DNA from: Tupaia tana
Taxonomy: Eukaryota; Chordata; Mammalia; Scandentia; Tupaiidae
Direction: 5' to 3'
Length of the DNA: 64,000 nt
Assembly: GCA_026018925.1 (NCBI GenBank)
Contig: JAKSZU010000029.1
Span: 15,241,778-15,305,777, forward strand
Within the stretch, counting starts at the first letter, position 1; each line of letters starts with the position of its first letter. The translations under genes were made by a program, and so were the position numbers. Below the pieces are notes generated by a model, which worked only from the letters and a program-made list of their open reading frames with translations, was not told where the DNA came from and made no database searches. Positions 20,848-33,539 of the stretch are shown here, piece after piece.

Positions 20848-23800
20848 CACTTCTGAATTCTACAAAACTTTTAAGGAAGAGTTAACCCCTATCCTACTAA
20901 AATTATTTCTAAAGATTCAAAAGGAAGGAAACCTTCCAAATTCATTTTATGAAGCCTCCATCACCCTCATCCTCAAAACAGATAAGGACATGACAAAAAT
21001 GACTAATATCATTGATGAATATAGATGCAAAAATTCTCAACAAGATACAAATCGTATCCAACAACATATAACAAAGATCATTCATCACGACCAGGTAGGC
21101 TTTATTCCAGGGATGCAAGGGTGGTTCAATATACACAAGACCATAAATGTAATACACCACATTAACAGAAAAAAAGATAAAAAACATGATCATCTCAATT
21201 GATGCGGAGAAAGCATTTGATAAAATACAACAGCCTTTTATGATTAAGACTCTCAGTAAGATTGGTATAGAAGGGTCATTTCTGAACACAATAAAAGCAA
21301 TCTATGAAAAACCTACAGCTAACATTATACTGAATGGGGAAAAGCTGAAAGCTTTTCCTCTGAAAACAGGTACTAGGCAAGGCTGCCCACTTTCTCCACT
21401 GCTCTTTAATATGGTGCTGGAAGTCTTAGCTATTGCAATCAGAGGAGAGAACAATATTAAAGGCATTCTAATAGGCAAAGAATAGTTGAAAATATCTTTA
21501 TTTGCAGATGACATGATAGTATACTTAGAAGACCCAAAGGTATCTATGAAAAAACTTCTTGAAGTAATAAGTGAATACAGTAAGGTGGCTGGATACAAAA
21601 TCAATATCTAAATATCCATAGCATTTCTATTTATGAACAACAAGTTGAACGAAGCAGAGCTGAAGAAAGGAATCCCTTTCACCATAGCCACAAGATGTAT
21701 AAGATACCTAGGGATAAACTTAACTAAGAAAGTCAAAGACCTTTATAAAGAAAACTATAAAAATCTTAAAAAAAAATATTGAAAGTGACATAAAAAAGTG
21801 GACGGAACCAGCAGTTAGCGTAATAGCTATGTCGCTGGACTCTCACTTAGTCGATCGCGGTTCGTGTCCCGGACCCGGTGGCTTAAAACTCATGCTGGGC
21901 ACGTGTGCGTGAGTGCTCAAGATCCCGAGAGGAGAATGGAGGAGAAGGGATTGCAGTGCGACCATCTCCTCTGGGGGATGGTTTCTCGCTTTCTGTCTCT
22001 ATATCTCTCTCTGTCTGTCTGGCAAGCTCATGTGCCCTATAGTGAAAATCTCTCCAAAAAAAAAAAAAAAAAAAAAAAAGTGGAAGGACATCCCATGCTC
22101 CTGGATTGGATGTATCGATATAATCAAAATGGCAATTCTACCCAAATTAATCTACATGTTTAATGTAATTCCAATCAAAATACCAGAAATATTCTTCACA
22201 GATCTAGAAAATACAATCATAGAATTTGTCTGGAATCATAAGAGGCCTCGTATTGCAAAAGCAATCCTGCGCAAGAAGAATAGAGTGGGAGGCATATCAC
22301 TCCCTGATACCAAGATATACTATAAAGCTGTGGTCATCAAAACAGCATGGTATTGGCATAAAAACAGACAAGTGGACCAATGGAAGAGAATAGAAACCCC
22401 AGAAATAACCCCCAAAGCTTGCAGCCAACTGATCTTTGACAAAGGATATCAGTCAATTTATTGAGAAAAGGAAAACCTCTTTAGTAAATGGTGCTGGAAA
22501 AACTGGGTATCCACCTCCAGAAAGATGAAACTGAACCCCTATCTCTCACCATTAACAACAATCAACTCAAAATGGATCAAAGATCTGAACCTAAGACCTG
22601 AAACAATAAAACTACTGGTGGAAAATGATGGGGAAACTCTGGGAGACATTGGAGTAGGCAAAGACTTCTTAAGTAAGACTCCCAAAGCACAGGCAATAAT
22701 CCCTAAAATAGACAAGTGGGACTATATTAGACTAAGAAGCTTCTGCACAGCATAGTACACAGTAACAAGTGTGAACCGACAACCCTCGGAATGGGAAAAT
22801 ATTTTTGTTAAATATGCCTCAGACAAGGGACTGATAACTAAAATACACAGGGAACTCAAGTGCCTTATTGAAAAAAAAAATGATTAACCCAATTAAAAGA
22901 TGGGAAAATGAGCTGAGCAAAAATCTCTCTAAGGAAGACATACTAACAGCCAAAAAGCATATGAGGAAATGTTCAACATCCCTCATCATAAGGGAGATGC
23001 AGATAAAAACCACAATGAGATACCACCTAACCCCTGTCAGAATGGCAAAGATGAAGAATATAAAAAGTGATAAATGTTGGTGGGGATGTGGTGAAAAGGG
23101 AACCCTCCTACACTGTTGGTGGGTATGTAAACTAGTTCAACCACTGTGGAGAACAATATGGAGGGTCCTCAAAGATCTACAAATATAACTACCATTTGAT
23201 CCAGCAATCCCACTTCTGGATATTTACCCAAAAGATAGGAGAACGCTCAGTCAGAAAAGTGCTTGCACATCAATATTTATTGCAGCATTATTCACAATTG
23301 CCAAGACATGGAACCAACCTAAATGTTCACAAACTGATGAATGGATTGGAAAAGTGTGGTATATGTACTCTATGGAATACTACTCAGCCATAAAAAATAA
23401 CAAGACCCTGGCATTTGATAGAAAGTGGTCAGATATGGAGGTTCTATTGCTGAGTGAAGTAAGCCAGGCTATGAAAGAAAGATATTGTATGTATCCACTC
23501 AATATATACCAACTATCGGCACTCTATGGTAGAGAGCAAAAAACTGGAGGACATAAAATCAGTGAAGGTACTTAACGAGAATAGGACAGTGTGGAATGGG
23601 AGGTGAAGAGAAGAGGATAGAGAAAGATAGCAAGAGAACAATAGAAAGGCAGGACGTTAGTGAGAAACACATATGGCTTATTACCTGTGGATGATGACAT
23701 ATATAGTATTCTCAACTGGATTGGTCTGAGAAGTATTTCATGATGGGTAAAGTCTTTTTGCAAGCAAAATGTGAAATTGTGATTGTCTGTTTTAAAAATC

Positions 23801-23992
23801 AATTAGAATAATAATAATTATTGGGAAAAACATAGAAAAGTTATTGAATAATGAAGTGGGGAGATTAATGTCTCTTTATTGACTGACATGCATGGCATTC
23901 CCTTTTGAAAGCAATGTAATACACTGTAAAGTTATATGTAACCCAATGTAATATAAAGAAGATTATGATGATAATAAAAACAAAAATAAAAG
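20848..23992 (+). mobile_element. 5'-truncated L1, sense, to its poly(A)
   Basis: Begins in the RT domain ([13 protein letters not shown]) and runs through [17 protein letters not shown] (about 21195), [14 protein letters not shown] (about 21370), [11 protein letters not shown] (about 21505), the thumb and C-terminal parts (22090-22755), and the Cys-rich region [18 protein letters not shown] (about 23075-23130). The 3' UTR (from about 23400) ends in an A-rich tail at about 23992. A SINE interrupts it (21805-22079). Frameshifts and stops (for example near 21482) break ORF2. Its 3' end coincides with the left edge of segmental-duplication copy A. Confidence 0.92.
21805..22079 (+). mobile_element. 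tRNA-derived SINE in L1
   Basis: Full-length young-type copy inserted in ORF2. Flanking AAAAAAGTGGA is repeated before (about 21792) and after (about 22074). Confidence 0.93.
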
Positions 23993-23996
23993 ATAG

Positions 23997-24250
23997 TTTC
24001 CTCCATGTGTAGTCTCTTGTTAGTTCAGGGGAAGTATAAAGCATTTTCTACCTGTGCCTCTCACTGCTCAGTTGTCTCCTTATTTTATTGTACAAACAAG
24101 CATGTGTACCTTAGTGCTGGTGCTGCCCACAGCTCACACTCAAGTGCAGCAGCCTCGGTGATGTACACTGTGGTCATCCCCATACTGAACCCCTTCATCT
24201 ACAGTCTGAGGAATGAAGACTTAAAGAGGGCTCTGATACAGTTCTTCTGA
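23997..24250 (+). pseudogene. Olfactory receptor pseudogene, 3' fragment
   Basis: Encodes only the C-terminal part of a class II olfactory receptor: [20 protein letters not shown] (intracellular loop 3 into TM6), then [32 protein letters not shown] (TM7 and tail), ending in TGA at 24248-24250. Everything upstream is missing; an L1 (20848-23992) ends directly before it and no receptor sequence lies on its far side. The sequence is OR7-like. Its counterpart in copy B (45231-46033) retains more of the 5' part but is also broken. Confidence 0.9.
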
Positions 24251-24364
24251 GGGAAGGTATAAAAGGGTTACATTTAAAATGTGTATGTAAATGAAAGACT
24301 CTAAGCCTCACAGCCAGAAATAGTGATTCTTTAATTAAATTGTAGAATTAGAACTTGCACCATC

Positions 24365-24750
24365 TTTTTAAATCTCTTTTTAAACTTTTATTTATTACTT
24401 TTATTTATTTACATTTAATCAGTGTACAACTGTACAGTATACAAAATGACTTTTTCCAGTGTGAATATTGTGCATCTTAGTCAAGTAATTGATATTATCA
24501 TGAGCATTATCGTCAACAGATAACTTTTCAGTTTTGTTTCTGTTAAATATTTTCCCCCTTAGTCTATCTTCATTTCCTGAGATTTCAATTTCTTTGTTCT
24601 CTATGGCTTTATAAAATTTATGTTATTTGTTTTAGAAAGCTTTCTGTCCTCTCTGATATCCGACCACTCTCCCTTTGTCATTCTCCTCTTTTTCCATAGC
24701 TATTCTCAATCTAAGAAATAACAATTTGGGGGGAAAATAGAGAGGTAAGA
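24365..24750 (-). mobile_element. Old L1 3' UTR fragment, antisense
   Basis: AT-rich text of the kind seen at L1 3' ends here (TTATTTACATTTAATCAGTG, then GATAACTTTTCAG). Duplicated at 46425-46740. Confidence 0.55.
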
Positions 24751-24944
24751 CATTTGTGGGACACAGAGATGATTTTTTACATGTTGATGATGACATGTAT
24801 AGTATTCTTTACTAGATTGTTCTGAGGTGTATATCATTCTGGGTAAATTCTCTTTACAATCTAAATGATGTACAGTGATCGAATATATAAGTAATAATAA
24901 TAAATAAGCAAAAAGAAATGAATTTGATGATTCTCATTTGTCTC

Positions 24945-25592
24945 ACACAGATTGAACATTCATGTTCTGAAAATTGAAAATCTGAAAAGTTTCAAAATCT
25001 GAAACATTTTCAGCACCCATTTGATGACAGAGTGCATAATGCCATATCCAATTTGACGTTAGGCATGGTGACACCCGCCCTATGCCAATTCCATGTCATT
25101 GGTCACAGTATAAAACGTGTAATACAAAAAAAAATAAATAAATGCTGGGACCAGCAGTTAGTGTAATGGCTATGTCTCTGGACTCCCACGTAGTCGACCG
25201 CAGTTAGCGTCCCGGACCGGGTGGCTTAAAACTCACGCTGGGCTCGTTTGCGTGCATGCCCAAGATCCCAAGAGGAGAATGGAGGAGAAGGGATTGCTGT
25301 GTGGCCATCCCCCCTGGGGGGTGATTTCTCGTTTTCTGTCTCTCTGTCTCTCTCTGTCTGTCTGGTGAGTGCATGCGCCCTACAGTGAATACCTCTCAAA
25401 AAAATGTATAATACTACCTTCAGACCATGCAGGTAATGTGCGTTGAAAATACACTGCATTCTGTGTTTAGGCACATATTCAATACACAAGATATATCAGT
25501 GTATACATAGAAATACTTTAAAACAAAAAAATTCTGGAATTTGAAACACTTCTGGCCCCACACATTTCACAAATAGGAAATTCAACCTGTAG
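24945..25592 (+). mobile_element. Tigger/pogo-type DNA transposon remnant
   Basis: Repeated AAAATCTGAAA-type phrases, GTTTTCAGCACC-like text, and the terminal ATTCAACCTGTA resemble a non-autonomous pogo/Tigger element common in mammals (MER44/Tigger7-like). A younger SINE splits it (25147-25400). The counterpart at 46785-47122 lacks that SINE. Confidence 0.6.
25147..25400 (+). mobile_element. tRNA-derived SINE, only in copy A
   Basis: Full-length young-type copy inside the Tigger-type remnant. Copy B is uninterrupted at the matching site (about 46930), so this insertion followed the duplication. Confidence 0.92.
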
Positions 25593-25609
25593 TAGATGCA
25601 TTTTTAATT

Positions 25610-25845
25610 TGCTAAAAGTTTGTCTGTTTCATGGGCATTTGGGTTGATTCCATGCTTAGCAATTGTGAATAATACTGCAATAAACATGGATGTACAAGTG
25701 TTTTTCTGACTGAGTGAATCCCTACCCTTTGGGTATTTACCTAGGAGTGAATTTAATGGATCATATGGTAGTTCTATTTTTAGATCTTTGAGAAATCTAT
25801 ATTGTTCTCCACAGTGGCTGCACTAATTTACATTCCCACCAACAA
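25610..25845 (-). mobile_element. L1 ORF2 3' fragment, antisense
   Basis: Conserved L1 phrases on the complement of ORF2's end (AGCAATTGTGAATAATACTGC, TATTGTTCTCCACAGTGGC, TTTACATTCCCACC). Duplicated at 47140-47375. Confidence 0.8.
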
Positions 25846-25867
25846 GAAATAAATGTATAAACATGAA

Positions 25868-26100
25868 AGAAAAAAATGTAAGTTGCATGTGCTCACTGGA
25901 GAGAGGCAGAGAGAAAGATGGAAAGTGAAGAAGCATTCCCAGGGAGCATGGCCACACCACAACCCCTTCTCCTTTATTCTTCTTTTAGGATTTTGAGCAT
26001 GCATGCACATGTGCTTCAGGGGTGTTTGGCAAACCAGGTTTGTGACTCAAACCATGCAGTTGACCATGTGGGATCTAGCTCCTTTAACAACCCCACACCC
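25868..26100 (-). mobile_element. Old tRNA-derived SINE
   Basis: Diverged antisense copy (CACTGGAGAGAGGCAGAGAG, GGATTTTGAGCATGCATGCAC). Shared with copy B (about 47425-47650), so older than the duplication. Confidence 0.75.
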
Positions 26101-26539
26101 TTGCTGGCATTCAACCTGTGTTTTGATGAGTTTTCTTAGGCCTATGGAATAAACTACACTAGGCAACTCTAACGTTGTTGATATAATTTTATTTTCAATA
26201 AATATCTGGAACCATAGTATTTTACTTTTGCTGCCATCTTTCACATTTATATTACTATGTTAACTGCTCCTCTTGAAAATATAGGCTTTCACATGTTGTG
26301 GGTTTTATAGCTGATCATGGGTGTTTACAGTACCACTGGTCTCTTTCTCTTTGCAAGACTGATAAGAGACTATCAATCTTCATGAATACAAAAGACAATA
26401 TCACTACATATGGTACAGACATGAAGTATATAAAAGAAGATCACAAATAATTTTTTGCCAATATTGGAAAATTTAGATGAACAGGAAAAACTCTGAAAAA
26501 ACCGTTAATCACTAAACAGCAAATAATAATGGAAATCTG

Positions 26540-26657
26540 GAGATCAGTAGATGGCATAAGGGTAACATCACTGGATTCCCACAAGGTCAACTGTGGTTCG
26601 AGTCTTGGGCACATGCACACACATGTTTCCCTACTGGGTTAAATTTCATGCTAGGAA

Positions 26658-26704
<47 letters not shown>

Positions 26705-26850
26705 CCAATACCAAAGAGGAGAATGGAGGAGAATGGACTGCGGTGTGGCCATCACTCCTGGGGGGTGATATCTCACTTTCTATTTCTCATAATCTGTTTC
26801 TCTGTAAGTGCGTGTGCCCTATACAAAAATCTGTCTTAAGAAAGGAAAAG
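26540..26850 (+). mobile_element. Old tRNA-derived SINE with GT microsatellite
   Basis: Head GGAGATCAGTAGATGGCATAAGGG, body GGAGAATGGAGGAGAATGG. A (GT)n tract (about 26659-26701) expanded from the body's GTGTGTG stretch. Counterpart in copy B at about 48095-48350 has only a short GT run. Confidence 0.8.
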
Positions 26851-26924
26851 AATATAAATCTGAATTATCTCACAAGTGTTAAAATAATTGACTCAGTAAG
26901 CAAAAAACTACCCACAAAGAATGT

Positions 26925-27180
26925 CCCAGCGTCTGAAAGAGAGGCCTTGTATGTCATCACTTACTATATATTGAATGTCTGCTCTTACAAAACCTGAAAG
27001 ATTGGCAAGTATAAAACCATAGAGAGCAACTGTGGATACTAGAGACGGGGAGGGAGGAGGATGGGAAATGGAATGCTAGTGGAAGGGATGGAATCAAATG
27101 GAAAAAAAAGAAGCAAAACATTTAAGGGACACAAAAATGGAAAATTATCTGTTGATGATAATGTGTATGGTAATAAGGGA
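26925..27180 (+). mobile_element. L1 3' UTR fragment, sense
   Basis: CTTGTATGTCATCACTTACTATATATTG and ACATTTAAGGGACACAAAAATGG are L1 3'-end text in this genome. Duplicated at 48435-48690. Confidence 0.65.
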
Positions 27181-29114
27181 GGAGACCAGGTACACCAAAG
27201 TAACTTGACATCTCTAGTGACTCCCATCTCTTCTCAAGCCTTATATTCAGGGCATCCACAATGGACTTACACCTTAATTATCCATCTTCTTTCAAGTTCT
27301 TCTATCTCTGTTGTTTATTTGCATTTCACTTGCCACCTCTTCTAATAAAGGTTCTTAATAAATACCAGTACAAAAGTGGGGGTCATATGAAAAGAAGAGT
27401 TCTGTCACAAGACAAGTGACATATGCAGGAATGGAGACAACATGAAAAACAGTTTGTAGCTAGTCTGTTAATTAAATATTTAGATATGAGGTCCCAACAC
27501 TGGATCCATTACTTGAAGGAAAAGAGATTATTTCTTTCTTAGATAGGGAAAAGGAGTTGGAAGTGAGAGACAAATAAGGAATATTTACCTCTGGGCTGGG
27601 GGTGGGGGTTGAACCACTGAGATATAATTTCCATAAGGACTTCATTCACATTTATTTCTCTAAGGTTATTCAGTCACTGAGGGCAAAGGCTAATCCTTTA
27701 AGGCTTGAACCAGATGTAGAAGCTTTAATTTGCTTTGACCATTCTAATATGTTGATAATTACAATGATTCACAATGGTCCATTTCTGTTATTTTGTGGAA
27801 CCCTTCCTCAGCCATTTGAACAAATCCAGGATATCAGCTACAGGAGGAGAGAAAATGTAGAAAGGGCTAGTTTTCTTAATCAAGACTCCCCCTAGAGCAG
27901 ACAACGGCCAGCCAAGTCCTCAATAGATGAGACATCTCAGCTAACAATAGCTGTACCTCCTCTTTGGACTCACAGATAACTGCAGGTTCTTGAGATCAGA
28001 AAACTGAGAGATACTGCTTCTAATGTAATCATATTAGCTAAACAGGTATTACATGAAATCATTTTCTTTTAGGATGGCTTGTTATGCAGCAGTAACTAAC
28101 TTATATAATAACAAAGTGAACAGAATGAAGGGAAATTACAGTAATCTACTTTGTAGTTTCACTCTTTTTTTCTGATCTTTGAAAATTGCATTCATGATTA
28201 TCTTGTTATTTAGTTGTTTGAGAAGATTGTGTTAGAAAGTAACTAAGACAGGAAACCAAGAGAGTTTAGAAAAATGCCTGTTTGGCATTTTTGTCAGAAA
28301 TACTTGGGACCAGAAACACATGACTACACAGATATTCAAGGTTACTTGTGAGTGATGCTTTGATTATGAAGATTAAAATGATATCTGCACATGAAGGAGA
28401 TGTAATATAGATGATACTGACAATAGCCATTCACTGCCCCTTTGTTGATTGTGACAAAGTTTAGAAAAGGTGGCTATGTTTCATTTAGAGAAACAGATTA
28501 GTCTAGCTTGCTTCATTTAGCAGTAAATCTTCCATATTTGTCCACTTTCTATCAAATGCCAGGGTCTCATTGGTCTTATTTTGTATATTTAGGCAAGCAC
28601 AGAAAATTTTCAATATGAGGTAGGATGATATTTTAATAATAAAGCATAAATCAAACCAAGCCAGCCTTCACCAAAATGAATAATCTCCTTTATACATGAA
28701 CACCAATCTTTTACATATAACTAAGTAGATACAGAGAATTAAACAGAAATAATTTGCATAGTAGTGCAATTCATAGCTTGCAATTTGGGGCATCATATTT
28801 AAATTAATCTCTGACATTAAGGCCATAAAAAGACAAATCATTTATTGAAAGGTGCCTTTCCAACCAGATTCCACTTGGAGACATGTAGATAGTAATGACT
28901 TATTTCTAGTGACTGTGAAGGCCCAGCAGATGCCAAGCTAGGGAAGAGATAGGATCTTAAAGATTAGAATAAAACCCATTGACAAATTATTGACTACAGT
29001 TGTTGTGATAAACTTTGTTTTCATAACAAACAGTTAAGGTGGTCGCATGTTATGGAATAATGAACAGAAAACTTTCAAAATATGGTATCATATTATTTTC
29101 TACTATTGAATATT
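27181..29114. other. Non-coding duplicated DNA
   Basis: Matches 48691-50869 through most of its length, with no gene recognised. A short L1 3' fragment (antisense) lies at about 28503-28575. Confidence 0.5.
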
Positions 29115-29375
29115 TTTGCTGTTGAAGGTTTCTGCTGTAGGATGTGTATATTCACCAGAGAGAAAGAGAGAAAGATACAATGAGAAGGAAATCAAGAAAT
29201 CACTGTAGATGTGCGCTGGCCATGTTGCAATCTCTTCTCCTTCATTGTCCTTTCAGGATTCTGCGCATGCACACAAACATGCCCAGCAAGATTTTCAAGC
29301 TGTCAGTTCCAGGACTTAAACTATGGTTTGTCATGTGGGAGTCAGCACCTTAACCACTATGCCACGAGCTGGCCC
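29115..29375 (-). mobile_element. Old tRNA-derived SINE
   Basis: Antisense diverged copy ending ACCACTATGCCACGAGCTGGCCCC. Shared with copy B (50870-51113). Confidence 0.8.
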
Positions 29376-29445
29376 CTGAATTATATTATTGACCTTAGCA
29401 ACTATGTGTAGTTATTTTGTTCCTGTAAATAACATACAGCATTTT

Positions 29446-29728
29446 TATTTATTTATTTATTTATTGGAGAGGTTTTTGCTACAGGATGTGTGCTCTTGCC
29501 AGAAAGACAGAGACAGAGAAACAGAAAGTGAGAAATCACACCCACCCCCCCACCCCCCCGGGGAGGATGGTCACACTGCAATCCCTTCTCCTCCATTCTC
29601 CTCTCAAGATCTTGGGCATGCACACACATGTGCCCAGCATGAGTTTTTAAGCCACTGGGTCCAAGACTAACCATGGTCAACTATATGTGAGTCCAGCGGC
29701 ATAGCCATTATACTAACTGCTGGCCCAG
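29446..29728 (-). mobile_element. tRNA-derived SINE, only in copy A
   Basis: Full-length antisense copy with an ATTT-expanded tail (29446-29465) and a CCCACCCCCC run. Copy B lacks it at about 51175. Confidence 0.9.
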
Positions 29729-29995
29729 AGCATATTATATTTTAATACAAGAAAGGAAAACTTAAGCATATGTCTTTGGAAAAAATATTTTTAATATATT
29801 CATATTGCTCCATGAAATTAATGGGGATTTCCAAGTATTTCTGATCTGTGGTTGAGATAACCTTGTGAAAATACAAAAATGAACAGAGAAAAAAACTGCC
29901 TAGATATCAGAGTGGAAAAGTGAGGTATTTATATTGTATAGAGAGGTTGAAAACAAAGTCATGGACAATCCAGAATATAATCAAATAGAAAAACC

Positions 29996-30058
29996 GGGTC
30001 CAGGACTTGAACCGTGATCAACTACATGGGAGTCCATTATGCTAACTGCTGGTCCCAC
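29996..30058 (-). mobile_element. SINE head fragment, only in copy A
   Basis: Only the tRNA-like head is present (complement of GGGACCAGCAGTTAGC..GGACCCGGT). Copy B has no insertion at the matching position near 51710. Either a very short insertion or a deletion remnant. Confidence 0.75.
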
Positions 30059-30086
30059 AATCACGTTTCTTCATTATGAGGACAGT

Positions 30087-31025
30087 TCATCCATTGATAG
30101 TTTTCCTCCACAGGAAACTTTTCAGAGCCATCTTTACATCTTTGTTCCTCAGACTGTAGATGAAGGGGTTTAGCATGGGTGTGACCAAGGTGTACATCAC
30201 TGAGGCTGCTGCACTTGAGTGAAAATTTTGGGTAACAGAAGAACTAAGGTATACAAGTATAATTGTACTATAAAATAAGGAGACAACTGAGAGGTGAGAG
30301 GCACAGGTTGAAAATGCTTTATACTTCCCCTGAGCTGATGAGATTGCATGAATAGAGGAAACTATCTTACAGTAAGAGTAAAGGATCCCAGAGAAGGGAC
30401 CACCAACAAGCAGCACAGATCCAAAATAGATCGCCATGTCATTCAGAAAGGTGTCAGAGCAGGCAAGGTGGACCACCTGATTAAGTTCACAGAAAAAGTG
30501 GGGGATTTCCACTGGTGCACAGAAGGAGAGCTGCAATGTCATTAAGGTATGTAATAATGAAGTCAGGAAACTTATGACCCAGGACAAAAGAACTAGTAAC
30601 ACACAGAGCTGGGGGTTCATAATGACCATGTAGTGCAGAGGGTGACAGATAGCCACATACCGGTCATAGGCCATCACTGCTAGGAGAAAGTCATCTAATA
30701 CTACGAAGAGCATGAAAAAGTACATCTGGATGATGCAGCCTGCATAGGTGATGACCTTGCTCTGTGTCTGGATGTTTACCAGCATCTTTGGGATGGTGGT
30801 GGAGGTAAAACAGATGTCCATGAAGGACAGGTTGGAGAGGAAGAAGTACATGGGGGTGTGCAGGCGAGAATCTGAGATGATGGCCAGGATGATGAGCAGA
30901 TTTCCAATCATGGTGAGCAAATACATGGAGAGGAAAATCCCAAATATGAGGGGTTGTAATTCCGTTTCATCTGAAAGTCCCAGAAGAAGAAAATCTGAAA
31001 TTCTTGTATCATTCTCCAGTTCCAT
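30087..31025 (-). CDS. Olfactory receptor, family 7-like, intact
   Basis: A 312-residue intronless reading frame, the usual length for a class II odorant receptor (seven-transmembrane, G-olf coupled, in the ciliary membrane of olfactory neurons). Visible marks: N-terminal glycosylation site NDT (residues 5-7); GN in TM1 (41-42); [13 protein letters not shown] (55-67) after TM1; conserved Cys97; [13 protein letters not shown] (118-130) at the end of TM3; KAFSTCASH before TM6; [12 protein letters not shown] in TM7. The sequence fits the OR7 family (OR7A/7C/7D-like) from memory; subfamily is not settled. The start is the only ATG with a normal N-terminus. The copy at 51775-52741 is its broken paralogue. 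As is normal for these genes, the promoter and any 5' non-coding exon cannot be placed from sequence. Confidence 0.95.
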   Translation of the reverse strand: MELENDTRISDFLLLGLSDETELQPLIFGIFLSMYLLTMIGNLLIILAIISDSRLHTPMYFFLSNLSFMDICFTSTTIPKMLVNIQTQSKVITYAGCIIQMYFFMLFVVLDDFLLAVMAYDRYVAICHPLHYMVIMNPQLCVLLVLLSWVISFLTSLLHTLMTLQLSFCAPVEIPHFFCELNQVVHLACSDTFLNDMAIYFGSVLLVGGPFSGILYSYCKIVSSIHAISSAQGKYKAFSTCASHLSVVSLFYSTIILVYLSSSVTQNFHSSAAASVMYTLVTPMLNPFIYSLRNKDVKMALKSFLWRKTING

Positions 31026-31266
31026 GTGATGGAAGTGACTAGCAGGAAAAAAGAAAATAATGCAACTAGTTTTTTATTCAAAATAGTTCAGAGTTAGCTC
31101 ACATAGTTCACAAAAAGTACTCACTTTTCCTGGCAATAATAATGTATATGTTAATAATTTTGTACTAACATACAATGCATTCATGTTGAAATAATTAGAT
31201 GACAATTTTAAAAAATTCTTTCCATAGTTGAAATGCTATGATTTACTGTTTTCAGTGAATAAATTG

Positions 31267-31315
<49 letters not shown>

Positions 31316-31361
31316 TGTGTGTGTGTGTATAATAAATGAGTTCATGCATTATATACATTTC
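31026..31361. repeat. Upstream region of the OR gene with AT/GT microsatellite
   Basis: A (TA)n run at about 31270-31312 followed by a short GT run. The matching part of copy B (about 52990-53005) lacks the expansion. No promoter element identified. Confidence 0.8.
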
Positions 31362-31580
31362 ATTGCCAGAGAGTGCATGTATTCACTAATGAGACAGAAA
31401 AATAAGTAGGGGGGAAAAAGCATATTCCAATGGGATATGATCATGCCACATTTCTTTCTCCTCTGTCTTAGCAATCATCCATGATTTTTATCATGCATGA
31501 ACACATACACAGAGTTTTTTCCAGCAGCCAGGGCCAGGATTTGAAACATGGTCAGCCATGTGATATCCAGTTGTCACATT
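31362..31580 (-). mobile_element. Old tRNA-derived SINE
   Basis: Antisense diverged copy (GCCAGAGAGTGCATGTATTCAC, CATGATTTTTATCATGCATGAACAC). Shared with copy B (53005-53230). Confidence 0.65.
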
Positions 31581-32424
31581 CTTTTTATTTTGTATATGAT
31601 TCCTCTTACATTTAGCACACACTATCCTCCCAGGTTATGTCTTTCCCATTCTCTCTACCCTTCCCAAATTTTTAATTCATTTGCATAATATAAATGAAAA
31701 GTCCACCAAATTTCATGTAAATATGGGTAATGAATATTCAAATTGCTAAGAAGCTAAAATACTGAAGAATTATTGATGGATACTATGAGCTAATAAAGAA
31801 ATAATCATGTGACATATCACTTAGTAACAAATTATTTGAAGATGATGAAATTATGTAGAAATGAGAATTTGGACAAGTGTACCATTAACCGGCAGATAAG
31901 ATGACATTTGAGTAGAGACTTCAAGGAAGAGAGGGCAGGAGCTGTAAGGATATCTGGGGAAGTGGACATCTTGCAGAAAAACAAACAACATAGAGAATAA
32001 TAACATGGTGTCAGGGGATGTTGAGGAATGAGGGGACCTGTGGATGCTGAAATTTGAAGACATTGAATGTTCTTCAGTCACATGCTGTCCTAGTCTCTTA
32101 TGAATGTAGCCCTGTTAAGAGTGGAGACACAACAACAATATTCCAGTTGACAAACTTCCAATGAACATGGGAACTTGGGACCACATTGAGATGTGACCAC
32201 TTTGTGCTGTATATTTATAGAAACACTTAAAAAGAGAACTATAGGGAATATATAAGTAAGTGAATAGAACATTTTCAAAACAACTGTACTCAATAAGATG
32301 GATTAAGAATACAAAATAAATTATTAAACAGACACTTTAAAATGTTCATTGAACCATATCAACCAAGGAAGGTCTCTAATTTCAGGTTAAATGGAAAATA
32401 TCTAGATATACAATATTAAAATGT
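31581..32424. other. Non-coding duplicated DNA
   Basis: Matches 53231-54075. No gene recognised. Confidence 0.45.
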
Positions 32425-33285
32425 ATATATATTTTTCTTTTTTTCTTATCTATTTTTATTTACATTTTAATTTCATTTTCTTCTGTACATTAAATCACAT
32501 TATTGAGCTTACAAAGTAAATATTTCAACAGGTGAACATTTCTCCCTAGTCCAGTTGATAAAACTATAAAATATCTTCAACATATAATACCACATTTTTT
32601 CATCCCATTAATGCTTTGCCTCCATATTTTTCTTCTAAATGTTCTTCCTCAGACCCTACCTACTCTTCCACACACACTATATCTGGTATTTACACCCATT
32701 TACTGTGTTTATATATCTTTTAGTCAATCAGTTTCAATCATAGAGTGCAGACACTCGGTATATATTTAGTGGGGACATACAGTGTCTCATCTTCATAGCC
32801 TGGCTTGCTTCACTCAGCAGTAAATCTTTCATATTCATCCACTTTCTGTCAAAAGCCAGGATTTTTTAATGACTGAATAGTATTTCATAGAGTATATGTG
32901 CCACAGTTTTTCAATTCTTTCATCTGTTCGTGGGCATTTGGATTGGTTCTATGTCTTAGTAATTGTGAACAGTGCTGCAATAAACACTGATGTGCAAGCA
33001 CATTTCTCATTAAGAATTCTTCTGTCTCTTGGGTAGATACCAAGGAGTGGGATTGCTGGATCATATGGTAGTTCTATTTGTATTGTTTTGAGGAATCTCC
33101 AAATTGTTCTCCACAGTGGCTGGACCAATTTACATTCCCACCAACAGTGTAAGAGAGTTCCTCTTTCATCACACCCTCACCAGAACTTATCATTTTTTTT
33201 TTAAATCTTAGTCATTTTTACTGGGGTTAGGTGGTATCTTATTGTTTTTATCTGCATTTCCCTTACAATAAGGGATGTATATTTT
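32425..33285 (-). mobile_element. 5'-truncated L1, only in copy A
   Basis: Antisense L1 3' end: T-rich start (complement of the tail), 3' UTR (TTACAAAGTAAATATTTCAACAGG, CAGACACTCGGTATATATTTAG), then the ORF2 C-terminal end (GTTCTCCACAGTGGCTGGACC). In copy B, ATGTATATATT runs straight into TAAAGAAGCAGTGGG (about 54070-54090), giving the empty site; ATGTATATATT/ATGTATATTT flank the insertion here. Confidence 0.85.
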
Positions 33286-33539
33286 TAAAGAAGCAGTGGG
33301 AAAAAAGTATCAATGGTATCTATTGTTAAAATTTTGTATAAACCAAGGATTCAAATATGCTTATGAAAAAGATACATGATTTTAGGTGAACACAAAAGAA
33401 TGTGTTTATAAGATGGTATCAAATGATCATTAAGTTAAAATAAATGATTCAATCACAAAACACATGTGGAATAACTAATAATAAAACAAATGTGACATGT
33501 GATGAATATTACAAAAGAAAATTTATTCTACAAAAAATT

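Noticed and set aside
16468-23992. The two opposed L1s as products of one twin-priming event
   Set aside because: They overlap over the RT region (16.47-17.65 kb against 20.85-22.3 kb) and are separated by unrelated DNA and a HAL1 fragment, which twin priming does not produce.
26593-26997. 134-codon open frame with poly-Val/Cys
   Set aside because: Produced by the GT microsatellite inside an old SINE.
30348-31029. Plus-strand frames opposite the OR gene
   Set aside because: Shadows of the intact receptor on the other strand; no codon pattern or homology of their own.
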